64,000 nt of DNA from Polaribacter haliotis (GCF_014784055.1 NZ_CP061813.1:3606001-3670000); one strand, 5' to 3'; numbered from the stretch's first letter, positions 53,548 through 61,904 are shown. The notes: generated by a model not told the origin, from the sequence alone. Translations and numbers: made by a program.

Positions 53548-55509
53548 ATGGAACATAACTCAACTTTCCCGATAAAACAAAACGAATTAGATATGCTTCG
53601 TGACGAAGCTTCTGGTTATTTAAAATCTATTCAATGGGAACAAAGTAATAGAGCAAAAAATAAAGATAAAGACGCAAAAGACGATTCAATTTTATTGTAT
53701 TTGTCAAGAGCAAATAGTGGGAGCAATGTAGATATTACATCTGTTTCTAAAACCATTTTAGGCTTAAAGAAAAGACTTTTACCAGATTCTATTGCAATAC
53801 CTGTATATTTAAATCAGACTTTATATGCAGTTCAAGAAGGAATTACATTAGGAATTTGGATAAAAGATAGTTATTACGATGCATCTGGTTTATCGAGTTT
53901 AAACGAACGAAAATCGGCATTAGATAATTCAGGAAAAAGAGAATACGAAAGCAAATTACAAACAGCAACTGCGTTTCAATTATTTGCGACTGCCTATAAA
54001 ATTTTACACGATTTAAAACCTCATGCCTCAGACGATTTATCTGTTATGAAGCAGAAGTTTGCAGGAATTCCAGAAGTATCTTTTACTTCACCTTTAAAAG
54101 GAATTGCCTGTACTTTATTTTATTTTGATAAATACTTAGGACATCCAGATATTGTAAAAACAGACAAAGATGTAATCGATTTTACAGTGGTTTATTTTGA
54201 AGCATTTATTGATGAAATTCAGCTTCGAAAAAGTACGTTAGAATATGTAGAGACAATTCTAGATAGAACCTATAAATTAGAAAATAGCGATTTTGCAGTT
54301 TCAGGTTGGGACAATGTTTTTGCTGGAACCGCAAAAAGTGTGGAGTTTAATAAAATTCAGTTTGAGCAAATTGTTGGTAATAAAGATGCAAAACATTTTG
54401 CACGTAGATTAACAGAAAGAATGTTGAGTTACGATTTTGATGCGAAGAAAAATCCGTTTCAAGAATTGGGAGGTTTTATGCCAGTATTTATGGGTTATGG
54501 AATTCCAGGAACTGGAAAAAGTATGTTAATTGCGGCCATTGCAACACGTTTAAAAGAACATTCAGACAATTTAGAGATTCCGTTTTTGTTTCATCCAATG
54601 CCAGATACTTTAATTAGTACTTTTCAAGGAGGTTCTGCAGAAAAAATGGTGGAATGGATGAAGCCAATGCAAGACCCAACAAAATTAATTTTTGCGCCAA
54701 TTGACGATGCAGAAAATAATTTACAAGAAAGAACTGCACAAGGAGTTTCAGCAGGAGTTAAAGAAGTAATTGGTGTTTTCTTACGATATACAGAAGGCGC
54801 TTATGCAGTAAATTATGGAAATTCTTCAATAGGTTTATTTACGAATTTACCAGAAATGTTAGACAAAGCTGTAATTTCTCGTGTCCAAGGAAGATTTAAA
54901 ATTGATGGTGCAAGAACAGAACACGACTTTTTAGACCAAGATTATATTTGGTGGAAGAAATTTGATAAAACAATTCCAGATTTTGTGAATATGCAAAACC
55001 CAGAAAATTATCAATATTTAAAAGACCAAGGTTTGGCAAAAAGTATGGGAGAAATTTTAGATTCGGCAGGAAAACCTTCCGAAGAAAGAGTTTTACAAGC
55101 CTATGATAAAGCTGAAAAGTTGCATAAAACGAATCATCATTTATTTTTTGCGAGTTTGTATAAGGAAATTCAGCAAATATTTCCTTTTTTCTCTTCAAGA
55201 GATGTGCGTAATATTCAATCTGCAATTTCGTTACGATTAACAGATTTCGATTTAGAAAAAGATTGGTTTGATAATCCAGAAACGTATTTCAAAAAAGATT
55301 ATGAAACCAAGTTTAATATGTTGCAAGAATTGATGAAAAGCAACATGAAAGGTTTAGATTTTTCAGAAATTAGGAGACAAGAAGTTGTGCGTTATTTAGA
55401 CAATGTTGCAACGATTGCAGATACAGATTTCAAGAGAAAAGTAGATAGTAGAGTGAATCAATTAAATATCGATTTGGAAGCGAGAAAAACATTTGGTGGT
55501 GACAGATAA
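53548..55509 (+). CDS. AAA+ ATPase with large unknown N-terminal domain
   Basis: The 653-residue protein has a 290-residue N-terminal region with no recognised domain, then a classic AAA module. The entry segment is FEQIVGNKDAKHFARRLTER. Walker A is GIPGTGKS (residues 318-325). Walker B is LIFAPIDDAE (residues 382-389), with D-D where most AAA proteins have D-E. The sensor and arginine region reads GLFTNLPEMLDKAVISRVQGRF. A helical C-terminal part of about 170 residues follows. This is the pattern of CDC48/FtsH/katanin-type remodelling ATPases, without a protease domain. The gene overlaps the next one, so the products may be linked. Confidence 0.88.
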   Translation: MEHNSTFPIKQNELDMLRDEASGYLKSIQWEQSNRAKNKDKDAKDDSILLYLSRANSGSNVDITSVSKTILGLKKRLLPDSIAIPVYLNQTLYAVQEGITLGIWIKDSYYDASGLSSLNERKSALDNSGKREYESKLQTATAFQLFATAYKILHDLKPHASDDLSVMKQKFAGIPEVSFTSPLKGIACTLFYFDKYLGHPDIVKTDKDVIDFTVVYFEAFIDEIQLRKSTLEYVETILDRTYKLENSDFAVSGWDNVFAGTAKSVEFNKIQFEQIVGNKDAKHFARRLTERMLSYDFDAKKNPFQELGGFMPVFMGYGIPGTGKSMLIAAIATRLKEHSDNLEIPFLFHPMPDTLISTFQGGSAEKMVEWMKPMQDPTKLIFAPIDDAENNLQERTAQGVSAGVKEVIGVFLRYTEGAYAVNYGNSSIGLFTNLPEMLDKAVISRVQGRFKIDGARTEHDFLDQDYIWWKKFDKTIPDFVNMQNPENYQYLKDQGLAKSMGEILDSAGKPSEERVLQAYDKAEKLHKTNHHLFFASLYKEIQQIFPFFSSRDVRNIQSAISLRLTDFDLEKDWFDNPETYFKKDYETKFNMLQELMKSNMKGLDFSEIRRQEVVRYLDNVATIADTDFKRKVDSRVNQLNIDLEARKTFGGDR

Positions 55510-56086
55510 TAAAATCAAAAATGTAACATCAAAAGTACTTTCCAATATTTGGGCAAAGTTAGAGCAAGTGAGTTTTGATTTTACTTTCAATAACGGAAAA
55601 ACAGAACGTTTAACACACGAAGTGTATGGAAAAGCAGATGGAGTTGCAGTTTTGTTGTACAATCCATCAACCAAAAAAGTAGTTTTATCGAAGCAATTTA
55701 GAATTCCCATGTATGTTGCAGGCGTTAAAAACGGATTTTCAATAGAAGTTGTTGGAGGTTCAATCGATAAAAACGAATCGCCAGAAACGAGTGTAATTAG
55801 AGAAACAAAAGAAGAAATTGGTTATAATATTTCTGAAATCGAAAAAGTAACTACTGTTTTTTTATCACCAGGATTAATGAGAGAGCAAGTCCATTTATAT
55901 GTTGCAAAATATACAAATGAAGACAAAGTTGAAAGTGGTGGAGGTTTAGCAGAAGAAAGTGAAGAAATTACAGTTTTAGAAACTTCTTTTGATGAAGCTT
56001 TAAAAATGATAGAGAACAAAGAAATTATAGATGCAAGAACAATTATGTTGTTGTACCATTTGAAAGTTAAAAATTTATTAGAGTAA
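55493..56086 (+). CDS. Nudix hydrolase, NudK/GDP-mannose pyrophosphatase-like
   Basis: The 197-residue protein closely follows E. coli NudK: WAKLEQVSFDFTFNNGK, AVLLYNPSTKKVVLSKQFR and GGSIDKNESPETSVIRETKEEIGY, which is a complete Nudix box, then FLSPGLMREQVHLYVAKY. NudK hydrolyses GDP-mannose and other nucleotide sugars. The start is TTG 55493, GTG 55496 or GTG 55499; GTG 55499 gives the most natural N-terminus (MTDNKIKN). All overlap the end of the AAA+ gene, so translation is coupled. Confidence 0.9.
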   Translation: MVVTDNKIKNVTSKVLSNIWAKLEQVSFDFTFNNGKTERLTHEVYGKADGVAVLLYNPSTKKVVLSKQFRIPMYVAGVKNGFSIEVVGGSIDKNESPETSVIRETKEEIGYNISEIEKVTTVFLSPGLMREQVHLYVAKYTNEDKVESGGGLAEESEEITVLETSFDEALKMIENKEIIDARTIMLLYHLKVKNLLE

Positions 56087-56533
56087 ATGTTAGAAGAATT
56101 CGATAATTATTACGCAAGATTCGAAAAAGCAAGTATTGGTAGAAGAATAGGAGCTTCAATAATAGATTTTATTATATATTATTTAATTGGAGTTATTTTA
56201 GGTTTGTTTTTTGATACACAAGATGATGGAATATTTAGTTATAATTTAGAAGGAATAGGGGCAATAATTAGTTTTTGCTTTATGTTCTTTTTATGGCCAA
56301 TAAGCGAAGGAATTTGGGGACAAACTATTGGAAAACGCTTTGTAGATATTAAAGTAGTAACTAAAAAAAATGAACCTATTAATGTTGGACAAGCTTTTAT
56401 AAGGTTCTTTTTAGGAATCATAGATTTTTTCTTGTTGATAGGAATAATTGTAGCTGCTGTAAATAAAGATAATCAAAGAATTGGAGATGCTGCAGCTGGC
56501 ACTTTTGTAGTAAAAAGTAAGTACAATGGATAA
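56087..56533 (+). CDS. RDD family membrane protein
   Basis: The 148-residue protein has three hydrophobic segments and the RDD signature start (ASIGRRIGASIIDFIIYYLIG) and centre (GQTIGKRFVDIKVV). The next-to-last segment NKDNQRIGDAAAGTFVV is also typical. The role of RDD proteins is poorly known; some act as Na+ or K+/H+ transporters. The ATG follows the Nudix stop codon directly, and the gene overlaps the next one by 8 bp. Confidence 0.88.
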   Translation: MLEEFDNYYARFEKASIGRRIGASIIDFIIYYLIGVILGLFFDTQDDGIFSYNLEGIGAIISFCFMFFLWPISEGIWGQTIGKRFVDIKVVTKKNEPINVGQAFIRFFLGIIDFFLLIGIIVAAVNKDNQRIGDAAAGTFVVKSKYNG

Positions 56534-57761
56534 ACTAAAAAAAGCCAATTTATATAGAAGCGAACTAATTCCCATCAGTGGAAAATTAGTACAACGTTAC
56601 AATAAATGTTTGTTGAAATTAGGTTTTTCAGCAACAAAACTCAACAATTTTTCAATTGATGGAGTAGGTTGGAGCCCAGAAATTGCCCAAGAAAAAAAGG
56701 AAGCTTTTTATCTAAATAATGGAGAAGCAAACACACATGCAATTATAATAACTCCGTTACAAAAAGGATTGCCAGTATATAATCCGTTTCATTCTTTTGA
56801 TAGAGAAATAATGAAAACTGTTTTTAGAAAACACGGAGATAAAATAAATAATATTACAAGAGATTCAGCGATTTGTGTAGATTTTGATCAAAATATAGAT
56901 ACGTTTTACGAACCTTTAGATGTTTTAAAATATAAAGAAATCAACATTAAATTTCATTTAATAAATAATTTAGATGTTGCAAAAGCAGAACAATTAAAAC
57001 TGATTGAAATCTTTAACGAGGACACAAATTTCATTGATGAAAATTTACATCAGAAATTATTGGCATCTGCAAAAAAATATGGCGATTTAAGAGAAAGAAC
57101 GTTAGATTTAGAATCGGTTTCTTTTACATCAGATTCTTTCTACACGAAAGCATTTGGAGGAATATTTGTTTTAAGAGATTTTGTAAAACCCATCTTAATT
57201 TTCGAAAAAGAAGAAACCTATAAAGAAGCAATAAACGACACAACGTATGATGTTTTAATGTATCATATTTCTCATAAAGAATTAATCGAAAGACTGTTAA
57301 GTTACGATGTAATTGAGTTTGATTTAAATGAAGAGGTTTCAGGAAAAAGATATGATAGAATCAAAAAATACATATTTTCAGAATATTTAAAAGAAACGAA
57401 TCATCCAGTAAAAGATGTTTTAGAAGATCCAATTTTATTTAAAAGTTATTTGAATAAAATAGATATACAAGCACGTAAAAAAGTGATGGGTTTAGAACTT
57501 TTTCTCCAAAAGAAAGAGATTTCAAAAACATTAAAAGCTAAAGATATTTTAGACGACGAATTATTTGTCGCTTTAAATAAACCACATTCATCTTTAAAAC
57601 CTGCAAACCAAGATTTAATTTGGTATTTGTTGGTAAACATTGCGCCTAAAGACGTTTTGTTTTTATATTGGTATGATAAAGAACAGTTTTATGAGCGATT
57701 TGAAAAGTTAGAAGAATCTGTTCAAGATTGGATTGTAGAAACAATAATAAATGGTTATTAG
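56526..57761 (+). CDS. Protein of unknown function, 411 residues
   Basis: No domain was recognised. The protein is soluble and lacks a signal peptide. Visible features are a mixed N-terminal region (FSIDGVGWSPEIAQEKKEAFYLNNGEANTHAIIITP) and an aromatic-rich C-terminus (LYWYDKEQFYERFEKLEESVQDWIVETI). The start overlaps the RDD gene by 8 bp. It could belong to a Bacteroidota-specific uncharacterised family. It is the last gene of the tightly packed AAA+/Nudix/RDD run. Confidence 0.75.
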   Translation: MDKLKKANLYRSELIPISGKLVQRYNKCLLKLGFSATKLNNFSIDGVGWSPEIAQEKKEAFYLNNGEANTHAIIITPLQKGLPVYNPFHSFDREIMKTVFRKHGDKINNITRDSAICVDFDQNIDTFYEPLDVLKYKEINIKFHLINNLDVAKAEQLKLIEIFNEDTNFIDENLHQKLLASAKKYGDLRERTLDLESVSFTSDSFYTKAFGGIFVLRDFVKPILIFEKEETYKEAINDTTYDVLMYHISHKELIERLLSYDVIEFDLNEEVSGKRYDRIKKYIFSEYLKETNHPVKDVLEDPILFKSYLNKIDIQARKKVMGLELFLQKKEISKTLKAKDILDDELFVALNKPHSSLKPANQDLIWYLLVNIAPKDVLFLYWYDKEQFYERFEKLEESVQDWIVETIINGY

Positions 57762-57805
57762 GCTGGAAGTTGGAAGCACGAAGTTGGAAGTTAGCATAGG
57801 AGATA
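57762..57805. repeat. GAAGTTGGAAG satellite, left of S23 gene
   Basis: Words GGAAGTTGGAAGCACGAAGTTGGAAGTTAG lie between the 411-residue protein gene and the four-helix gene. They are the reverse complement type of the satellites on the other side (58196-58430). Confidence 0.8.
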
Positions 57806-57841
57806 AAAACAGATTTTCGTATATTTATAAAAAGAAAATGA

Positions 57842-58195
57842 ATGAGTTTTAAATTTGAAAATCTTATTATTTGGCAAAAGTCTATGGATTTGGGAGAGGA
57901 TATGAATTTATTAGCCAAGAGTTTTCCAAAAGAAGAAATTTATAATTTATCATCACAGTTAAGAAGAGCGTCAGATTCTGTTGCTTTAAATATTTCTGAA
58001 GGCTCAATTTTACAATCAGGTCCAGAATATAGAAAGTTTTTAGGGTATTCAATTCGATCTTTAGCGGAAGTAGTAACTTGTTTATACAAAGCAAAAAGAA
58101 GAAATTATATGACAGAAGAAAATTTTAAAAATCAATATAAAAATTGTTTTAACTTAATGAATATGACAATAGCATTTAGAAATAAAATAAAATGA
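57842..58195 (+). CDS. Four-helix bundle protein (S23/IVP family)
   Basis: The 117-residue protein matches the S23 ribosomal intervening-sequence protein family: FENLIIWQKSMDLGEDMN, SSQLRRASDSVALNISEGS, and FLGYSIRSLAEVVTCLYKA. The family was first seen in introns of 23S rRNA genes and is related to Avd, an accessory protein of diversity-generating retroelements. Free-standing copies like this one occur in many Bacteroidota; their role is unknown. It is embedded in GAAGTTGGAAG satellites on both sides, unlike any other gene here. Confidence 0.9.
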   Translation: MSFKFENLIIWQKSMDLGEDMNLLAKSFPKEEIYNLSSQLRRASDSVALNISEGSILQSGPEYRKFLGYSIRSLAEVVTCLYKAKRRNYMTEENFKNQYKNCFNLMNMTIAFRNKIK

Positions 58196-58430
58196 TAAGT
58201 TGGAAGTATGAAGTTTGAAGATTGAAGCACGAGTAAGAAACTACCCACTTCATGCTTCCCACTTCAAACTTAAACCAACATAAAAAATAAAATAAGAGTA
58301 AGAAACTTCCAGTTTCAAACTCCGAACTTCAAACAATTTTAAAAAAATAACACAAAATAACGTAAGAGTAAGAAACTTCCAACTTCAAGCTCCCAACTTC
58401 AAACTTAAACCAACTTCAAACTTTAAAATT
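58196..58430. repeat. GAGTAAGAAACTTCC/CCAACTTCAAAC satellite array
   Basis: After GAAGTTGGAAG words, three about 40-48 bp units begin with GAGTAAGAAACT at 58231, 58296 and 58366. They continue with CTTCCAACTTC, CTCCCAACTTCAAAC and often TTAAACCAAC. The unit returns at 59077, 59112 and 59161 and in partial form at 27027-27075. Units are separated by AT-rich linkers of about 25-30 bp. Confidence 0.85.
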
Positions 58431-58952
58431 ATGACATTAGAACTCATTATATTTATCGCTTCAATTGTATTCGGAATCATTATTTATTGGAGAGAATCTC
58501 AAACCAATAGAGTATATAGATTCTTTAATAAATTAATGAATTCGAAAGAGTTACAGATGAAAACTACTGATAAAAAAGGTTTTGTTTATGAGCAAAATTT
58601 TCTTTTAAGATTAGTGTTTATAGTATCATTTTTCTTGATTGGAATTTTAATTACACGTTTTTTAATTCCGATTGATTTAGCAACAATTTCGTTATTTGCT
58701 TCTATGATTTTCGGAACATTAGTAGGAACTTATTTAGCAGGAATCATTTTTAAATCATCGGCAATTATAGATGAACAGTCAGATTCTCTAGAAGATAAAT
58801 TCAATGATGTTGTGGAAAAAGGAAAAGATTTTATAGAAGATTTAAAAGGAGAAGAACCAGTTGCAATTAAAAAAGCACAAGAAGAAATAGAAAAGCCAAA
58901 AGTAGAAGAGAAGAGCGCAAGAGAACGTTTAAAAGACAAAGGATTGCTTTAA
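58431..58952 (+). CDS. Membrane protein of unknown function, 173 residues
   Basis: The protein has an N-terminal helix (residues 2-20), two more helices (about residues 58-80 and 85-108) and a cytoplasmic acidic/basic tail with DEQSDSLEDKFNDVVEKGKDF and KPKVEEKSARERLKDKGLL. No family was recognised. It is flanked on both sides by satellites and lies in the same direction as the AAA+ set. A membrane anchor or partner role is possible. Confidence 0.7.
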   Translation: MTLELIIFIASIVFGIIIYWRESQTNRVYRFFNKLMNSKELQMKTTDKKGFVYEQNFLLRLVFIVSFFLIGILITRFLIPIDLATISLFASMIFGTLVGTYLAGIIFKSSAIIDEQSDSLEDKFNDVVEKGKDFIEDLKGEEPVAIKKAQEEIEKPKVEEKSARERLKDKGLL

Positions 58953-59206
58953 GTAGTTGGAAGTTGGAAGCTCGAAGTTAGAATGTTTAAACTCGAATTA
59001 AATTGCAATTAAAATAATAATATAAGTCATTAAGAAAATATAATCAAACTATAAATCAAATAAAAATAGAAGTTAAGAGTAAGAAACCTCCATCTTCAAA
59101 CTGTAAAGTATAAGTGAGAAACTTCCAGCTTCACACTCCCAACTTCAAACTATATAGAATGAGTGAGAAACTTCCAGCTTCACACTCCCAACTTCAACCT
59201 CATAAT
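58953..59206. repeat. GAAGTTGGAAG and GAGTGAGAAACTTCC satellite
   Basis: This gap holds GTTGGAAGTTGGAAGCTCGAAG right after the preceding stop, then AT-rich spacer and three about 40-bp units (59077, 59112 and 59161) of the same kind as 58196-58430. The last two are near identical over CTTCCAGCTTCACACTCCCA. The last one ends just before the ATG at 59208. Confidence 0.85.
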
Positions 59207-59207
59207 T

Positions 59208-60899
59208 ATGATAAAAAATTATTGGAATAAAGGATCAAAACAGAAAAAGAGAGTCATCATATTCTCTTTAATTATAATAGCATTATTGTTCTTTTTAAGA
59301 GACGATTATCAACCAGCATTGTTGTTTTTTAGAAAGTTCATATTTATAATTTTGTTGTGTTTTACTGTTTTATATTTCGGATTAAGAAAATTCCGAAAAT
59401 CCGCAAGTACAGGAAGTAGAATAGGAATTTTGTTTCTATTAGCACTTTTTTTTGGAGCAATTTATTACGTAGGTTTTCAACAGAAAATGTACAACTACAT
59501 GCAGACTTACAATGTATTTAACGATTTAAAAAGAATTGAAATTGTAGAACTTCCCTTAACTCAAAATGAGAGAATTCAGCCTTTAAGAAATATTTTTTCG
59601 ATGGCTAACGAATCCGTTGGCGAAACCAAAGATGTTTCTTTACCACATTTGGTAAGAGTAGATGGACATAATCAATGGACAATGGCAATTCAGCCAACAG
59701 AAAAATATTATTGGCAAGGTTTAAAAGACAATACAGAAGAGGTTTTTTCTGTGTCAAGCACAACTCCTTTTCCAAGATTTTCGAGCGAAAATAGAATTCC
59801 AGTTACGTTTTCAATTGGCGAATCTTTAAAATTCAGTAGAAATACTTACAATGCAGTTGTTCAAAGACTAAATCCTTGGATGTTGTTCAATTATGAACCA
59901 AGTGACACGTTTTATATGAAAAACGACAAAGGTGCTTGGGTACAAGTCGTTAGTTTAATAAAATGGAGAGGGTTCTTTTTTCCATATCCGACTTTTGGAG
60001 GAGTTATGGTTGTTGAAAATGGCGAACATAATTTCAATGATTATTTAGAGCGAATAACCATCGGAAAAGGAACCTATATTTCACCAGAAGAAATGAAAAA
60101 CTACGAATATTTGACAAAACAGAATACATTGTCGGAAAAAGTATCTCGTTTACAAGCCGAATCTCTAAAGTTTTTAGCAGGTTTTTCAGATCCATTACCT
60201 TGGAATATGAAAAGCGCAGTTAAGATTCCAGTGGCTCCAAAAGACCAAAATGCACAACCTTATGTAACCGATTTCGATTTTTCTGACACAAAAATTGGCG
60301 CGTTTAGCGGATTGTATCATTGGTTTGGTTTAGAGCCAGTTGGCGAAGAAAGAACCAGTTTAAGTTACAGCGTTTTTATTCCTGCAGATGGAACTGATAA
60401 GTTCTATTATTACGATCATGCATCAAAAAAACAGGGTTATGCAGGTGTTTCTGCGATGCCTTTAAAAGTAAAAGAATCTAAAAAAGAATACGATTGGAAT
60501 GCGAATTCACCAGTTGAATTCAGACCATATATTAAGAATATTGCAGGTAGAAAACGTATGTTCTTTTTAGGGACGGTTTCTACGATTAGCACTAATAATC
60601 CGAACCAGTTTGATGGTTCTGCAACACCAGATTTAGCTTTGGTAGACAGCGAATACAGAGATGTTGTTTGGATCAACGCAAAGAAACCAAGTACTTGGAA
60701 CGAAGAAGTTTATAATCAATTAAACGAAGCGTGGAGAACCAGTGAAGGAGAAAATATTTATTTCGAAAAAGAGCTAACAGTTATAGAAAAAAATCAGGCA
60801 ATATTAGATTCCATTCAACTGATTTCTAAAAAGGAAAAGAACGTTAAAGAAATTCAGCGTCTTCAAAAACAGATAGATTCTATTCGTATTAATCAATAA
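59208..60899 (+). CDS. Large membrane-anchored protein of unknown function
   Basis: I start this gene at ATG 59208 (MIKNYWNKGSKQKKR), giving 563 residues. An upstream GTG at 59163 lies inside a repeat unit and is not believable. Three membrane helices (about residues 17-35, 40-60 and 74-92) precede a large domain. The domain has WHIRVD-like beta content, for example LVRVDGHNQWTMAIQPTEKYYW and GVMVVENGEHNFNDYLERI, and ends in a short coiled coil (EIQRLQKQIDSIRINQ). No family was recognised. It ends the co-directed set that begins at 51011. Confidence 0.75.
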   Translation: MIKNYWNKGSKQKKRVIIFSLIIIALLFFLRDDYQPALLFFRKFIFIILLCFTVLYFGLRKFRKSASTGSRIGILFLLALFFGAIYYVGFQQKMYNYMQTYNVFNDLKRIEIVELPLTQNERIQPLRNIFSMANESVGETKDVSLPHLVRVDGHNQWTMAIQPTEKYYWQGLKDNTEEVFSVSSTTPFPRFSSENRIPVTFSIGESLKFSRNTYNAVVQRLNPWMLFNYEPSDTFYMKNDKGAWVQVVSLIKWRGFFFPYPTFGGVMVVENGEHNFNDYLERITIGKGTYISPEEMKNYEYLTKQNTLSEKVSRLQAESLKFLAGFSDPLPWNMKSAVKIPVAPKDQNAQPYVTDFDFSDTKIGAFSGLYHWFGLEPVGEERTSLSYSVFIPADGTDKFYYYDHASKKQGYAGVSAMPLKVKESKKEYDWNANSPVEFRPYIKNIAGRKRMFFLGTVSTISTNNPNQFDGSATPDLALVDSEYRDVVWINAKKPSTWNEEVYNQLNEAWRTSEGENIYFEKELTVIEKNQAILDSIQLISKKEKNVKEIQRLQKQIDSIRINQ

Positions 60900-60900
60900 T

Positions 60901-60995
60901 TTTTTTTGAAGCTATTTCCTGCTTTCCATTGTATCTTTTTTTGAAGAAAATTCAAAAAAAGGATGCCATTTCAATCAGGGCTAAACTTGTTTATA
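60901..60995 (-). repeat. Hairpin repeat element, copy 3
   Basis: This copy is read on the minus strand. It shares AACAAGTTTAGCCCTGATTG and GCAGGAAATAGCTTCAAAA with 9754-9863, and the GATTGAAATGGCATCC part resembles 3272-3352. The central arms TTTTTTTGAA and TTCAAAAAAA pair well. It lies directly behind the stop codon of the preceding gene in antisense orientation, so it cannot be a leader of that gene. Confidence 0.75.
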
Positions 60996-61014
60996 AACCA
61001 TATTACTTATCAAT

Positions 61015-61050
61015 AAACCCTTCAGAATCTATAATCTGAAGGGTTTTTAA
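61015..61050 (+). terminator. Intrinsic terminator
   Basis: A 12-bp stem (AAACCCTTCAGA with TCTGAAGGGTTT) with an 8-nt loop is followed by a T-run. It ends transcription from the 59208-60899 gene before the doxX operon. Confidence 0.9.
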
Positions 61051-61094
61051 TTTTACAGAAATAATCAAAACAAATACATAATATTCCATAGAAT

Positions 61095-61113
61095 TATATT
61101 CCTTGGAAAATAA
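61095..61113. promoter_or_regulatory. Putative MarR operator in front of the doxX operon
   Basis: The sequence ATATTCCTTGGAAAAT has near-palindromic arms (TTCC and GGAA) around a TT centre. It overlaps the -33 TTG of the promoter. With one mismatch over 16 bases it is the reverse complement of 63265-63280 in front of the pirin gene. The operon encodes a MarR-type repressor, which is the natural candidate to bind it. Confidence 0.6.
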
Positions 61114-61133
61114 ATATTTATTTCGTAACTTTG
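61103..61133 (+). promoter_or_regulatory. Promoter of the doxX operon
   Basis: TTG (61103-61105), 20 bp and TAACTTTG (61126-61133) match the Bacteroidota promoter exactly. The ATG at 61157 follows after about 17 nt of leader. The -33 TTG is inside the putative operator. Confidence 0.75.
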
Positions 61134-61156
61134 TACTCAATTTAAAACCAATCAAA

Positions 61157-61519
61157 ATGAAAACAAACAAAATAGTTTATTACATAAGCACGGGTTTATT
61201 AACCTTATTAATGCTTTTTTCTGCAGGAATGTATATTTTTAATCACGCAGAAGTAGCAGGAATGTTCGCTAATTTTGGGTACCCAACTTATATTATTTAT
61301 CCATATGCAGTTGCAAAACTATTAGGATTAACAGCAATATGGTTCATAGGAAACAAAACATTAAAAGAATGGGCTTATGCAGGTTTTTTCTTCGCATTTA
61401 TTTTTGCCTTCTTCGCACATTTTATGATTGGAGATGGCGAACAAATGGGGGCAGTAGTTGCAATGATACTATTAATAGTTTCTTATATATTCAATAAAAA
61501 AATAAACAATGTCAGATAA
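61157..61519 (+). CDS. DoxX-like family membrane protein
   Basis: I start this gene at ATG 61157 (MKTNKIVYYISTG), giving 120 residues with four helices. An earlier TTG at 61103 lies within the promoter and is not credible. The pattern LFSAGMYIFNHAEVAGMFANFGYPTYIIYPYAVAKLLG is typical of DoxX-like (DUF4870/SURF4-related) proteins. Such proteins are often in stress operons; in Mycobacterium a DoxX protein is part of a membrane oxidoreductase complex. It overlaps the OsmC gene by 11 bp. Confidence 0.88.
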   Translation: MKTNKIVYYISTGLLTLLMLFSAGMYIFNHAEVAGMFANFGYPTYIIYPYAVAKLLGLTAIWFIGNKTLKEWAYAGFFFAFIFAFFAHFMIGDGEQMGAVVAMILLIVSYIFNKKINNVR

Positions 61520-61904
61520 CACAAGTTCAAAAGTAGTTTTAACTACCAAAAAATATTTAGCAGAAGCAAAAATGAGAAATCATTTTGCAGTAATAGACGA
61601 ACCCGTAAATGCTGGTGGAGATGATAATGGACCAACACCAGTAGAATATTTATTAACAGCAATTGGAGGTTGTGTTTCTATTACTTTAAGAATGTATGCA
61701 GAAAGAAAAGGTTGGGATGTAGGTGAAATAACAGTTAATGTTTCACAAATAAAAGACGAAAATGGAACTCATTTAAGCGAAGAAATTTCATTCGAAAAAG
61801 AAATAGACGAAGATCAAAGAAAACGTTTGTTAGTAATCGCTGGCAAATGTCCAGTTGCGAAAATGGTAAAAGGAGAAACTGAAATAGTAAGCAGTATTCA
61901 GTAG
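61509..61904 (+). CDS. OsmC family peroxiredoxin-like protein
   Basis: The 131-residue protein has an OsmC/Ohr fold. The two expected cysteines are in the family positions: AIGGCVSITLRMYAERKGWDV and AGKCPVAKMVKG. FAVIDEPVNAGGDDNGPTPVEYLLTA is the conserved opening. OsmC and Ohr proteins reduce organic hydroperoxides. Its place in an operon with a MarR regulator suggests control by oxidative or electrophile stress, as for OhrR, but this is an inference. Confidence 0.92.
   Translation: MSDNTSSKVVLTTKKYLAEAKMRNHFAVIDEPVNAGGDDNGPTPVEYLLTAIGGCVSITLRMYAERKGWDVGEITVNVSQIKDENGTHLSEEISFEKEIDEDQRKRLLVIAGKCPVAKMVKGETEIVSSIQ

Noticed and set aside
58196..59206. Possible CRISPR array (regular about 40-bp units)
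   Set aside because: Units vary in length and sequence, the spacers are AT-rich linkers rather than unique sequence of constant size, and no cas gene is nearby.
59163..59207. GTG start giving a 578-residue protein
   Set aside because: The added 15 residues are encoded by a satellite repeat unit that occurs several times in the same region; the ATG at 59208 is the credible start.
51011..60899. Phage defence system built on the AAA+ and coiled-coil proteins
   Set aside because: No nuclease, methylase, toxin or sensor domain is seen, base composition equals the surroundings, and the neighbours are housekeeping genes. An envelope or proteostasis role is more likely.
61103..61156. TTG start giving a longer DoxX-like protein
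   Set aside because: This segment holds the -33 and -7 boxes and the putative operator, so it should not be translated.
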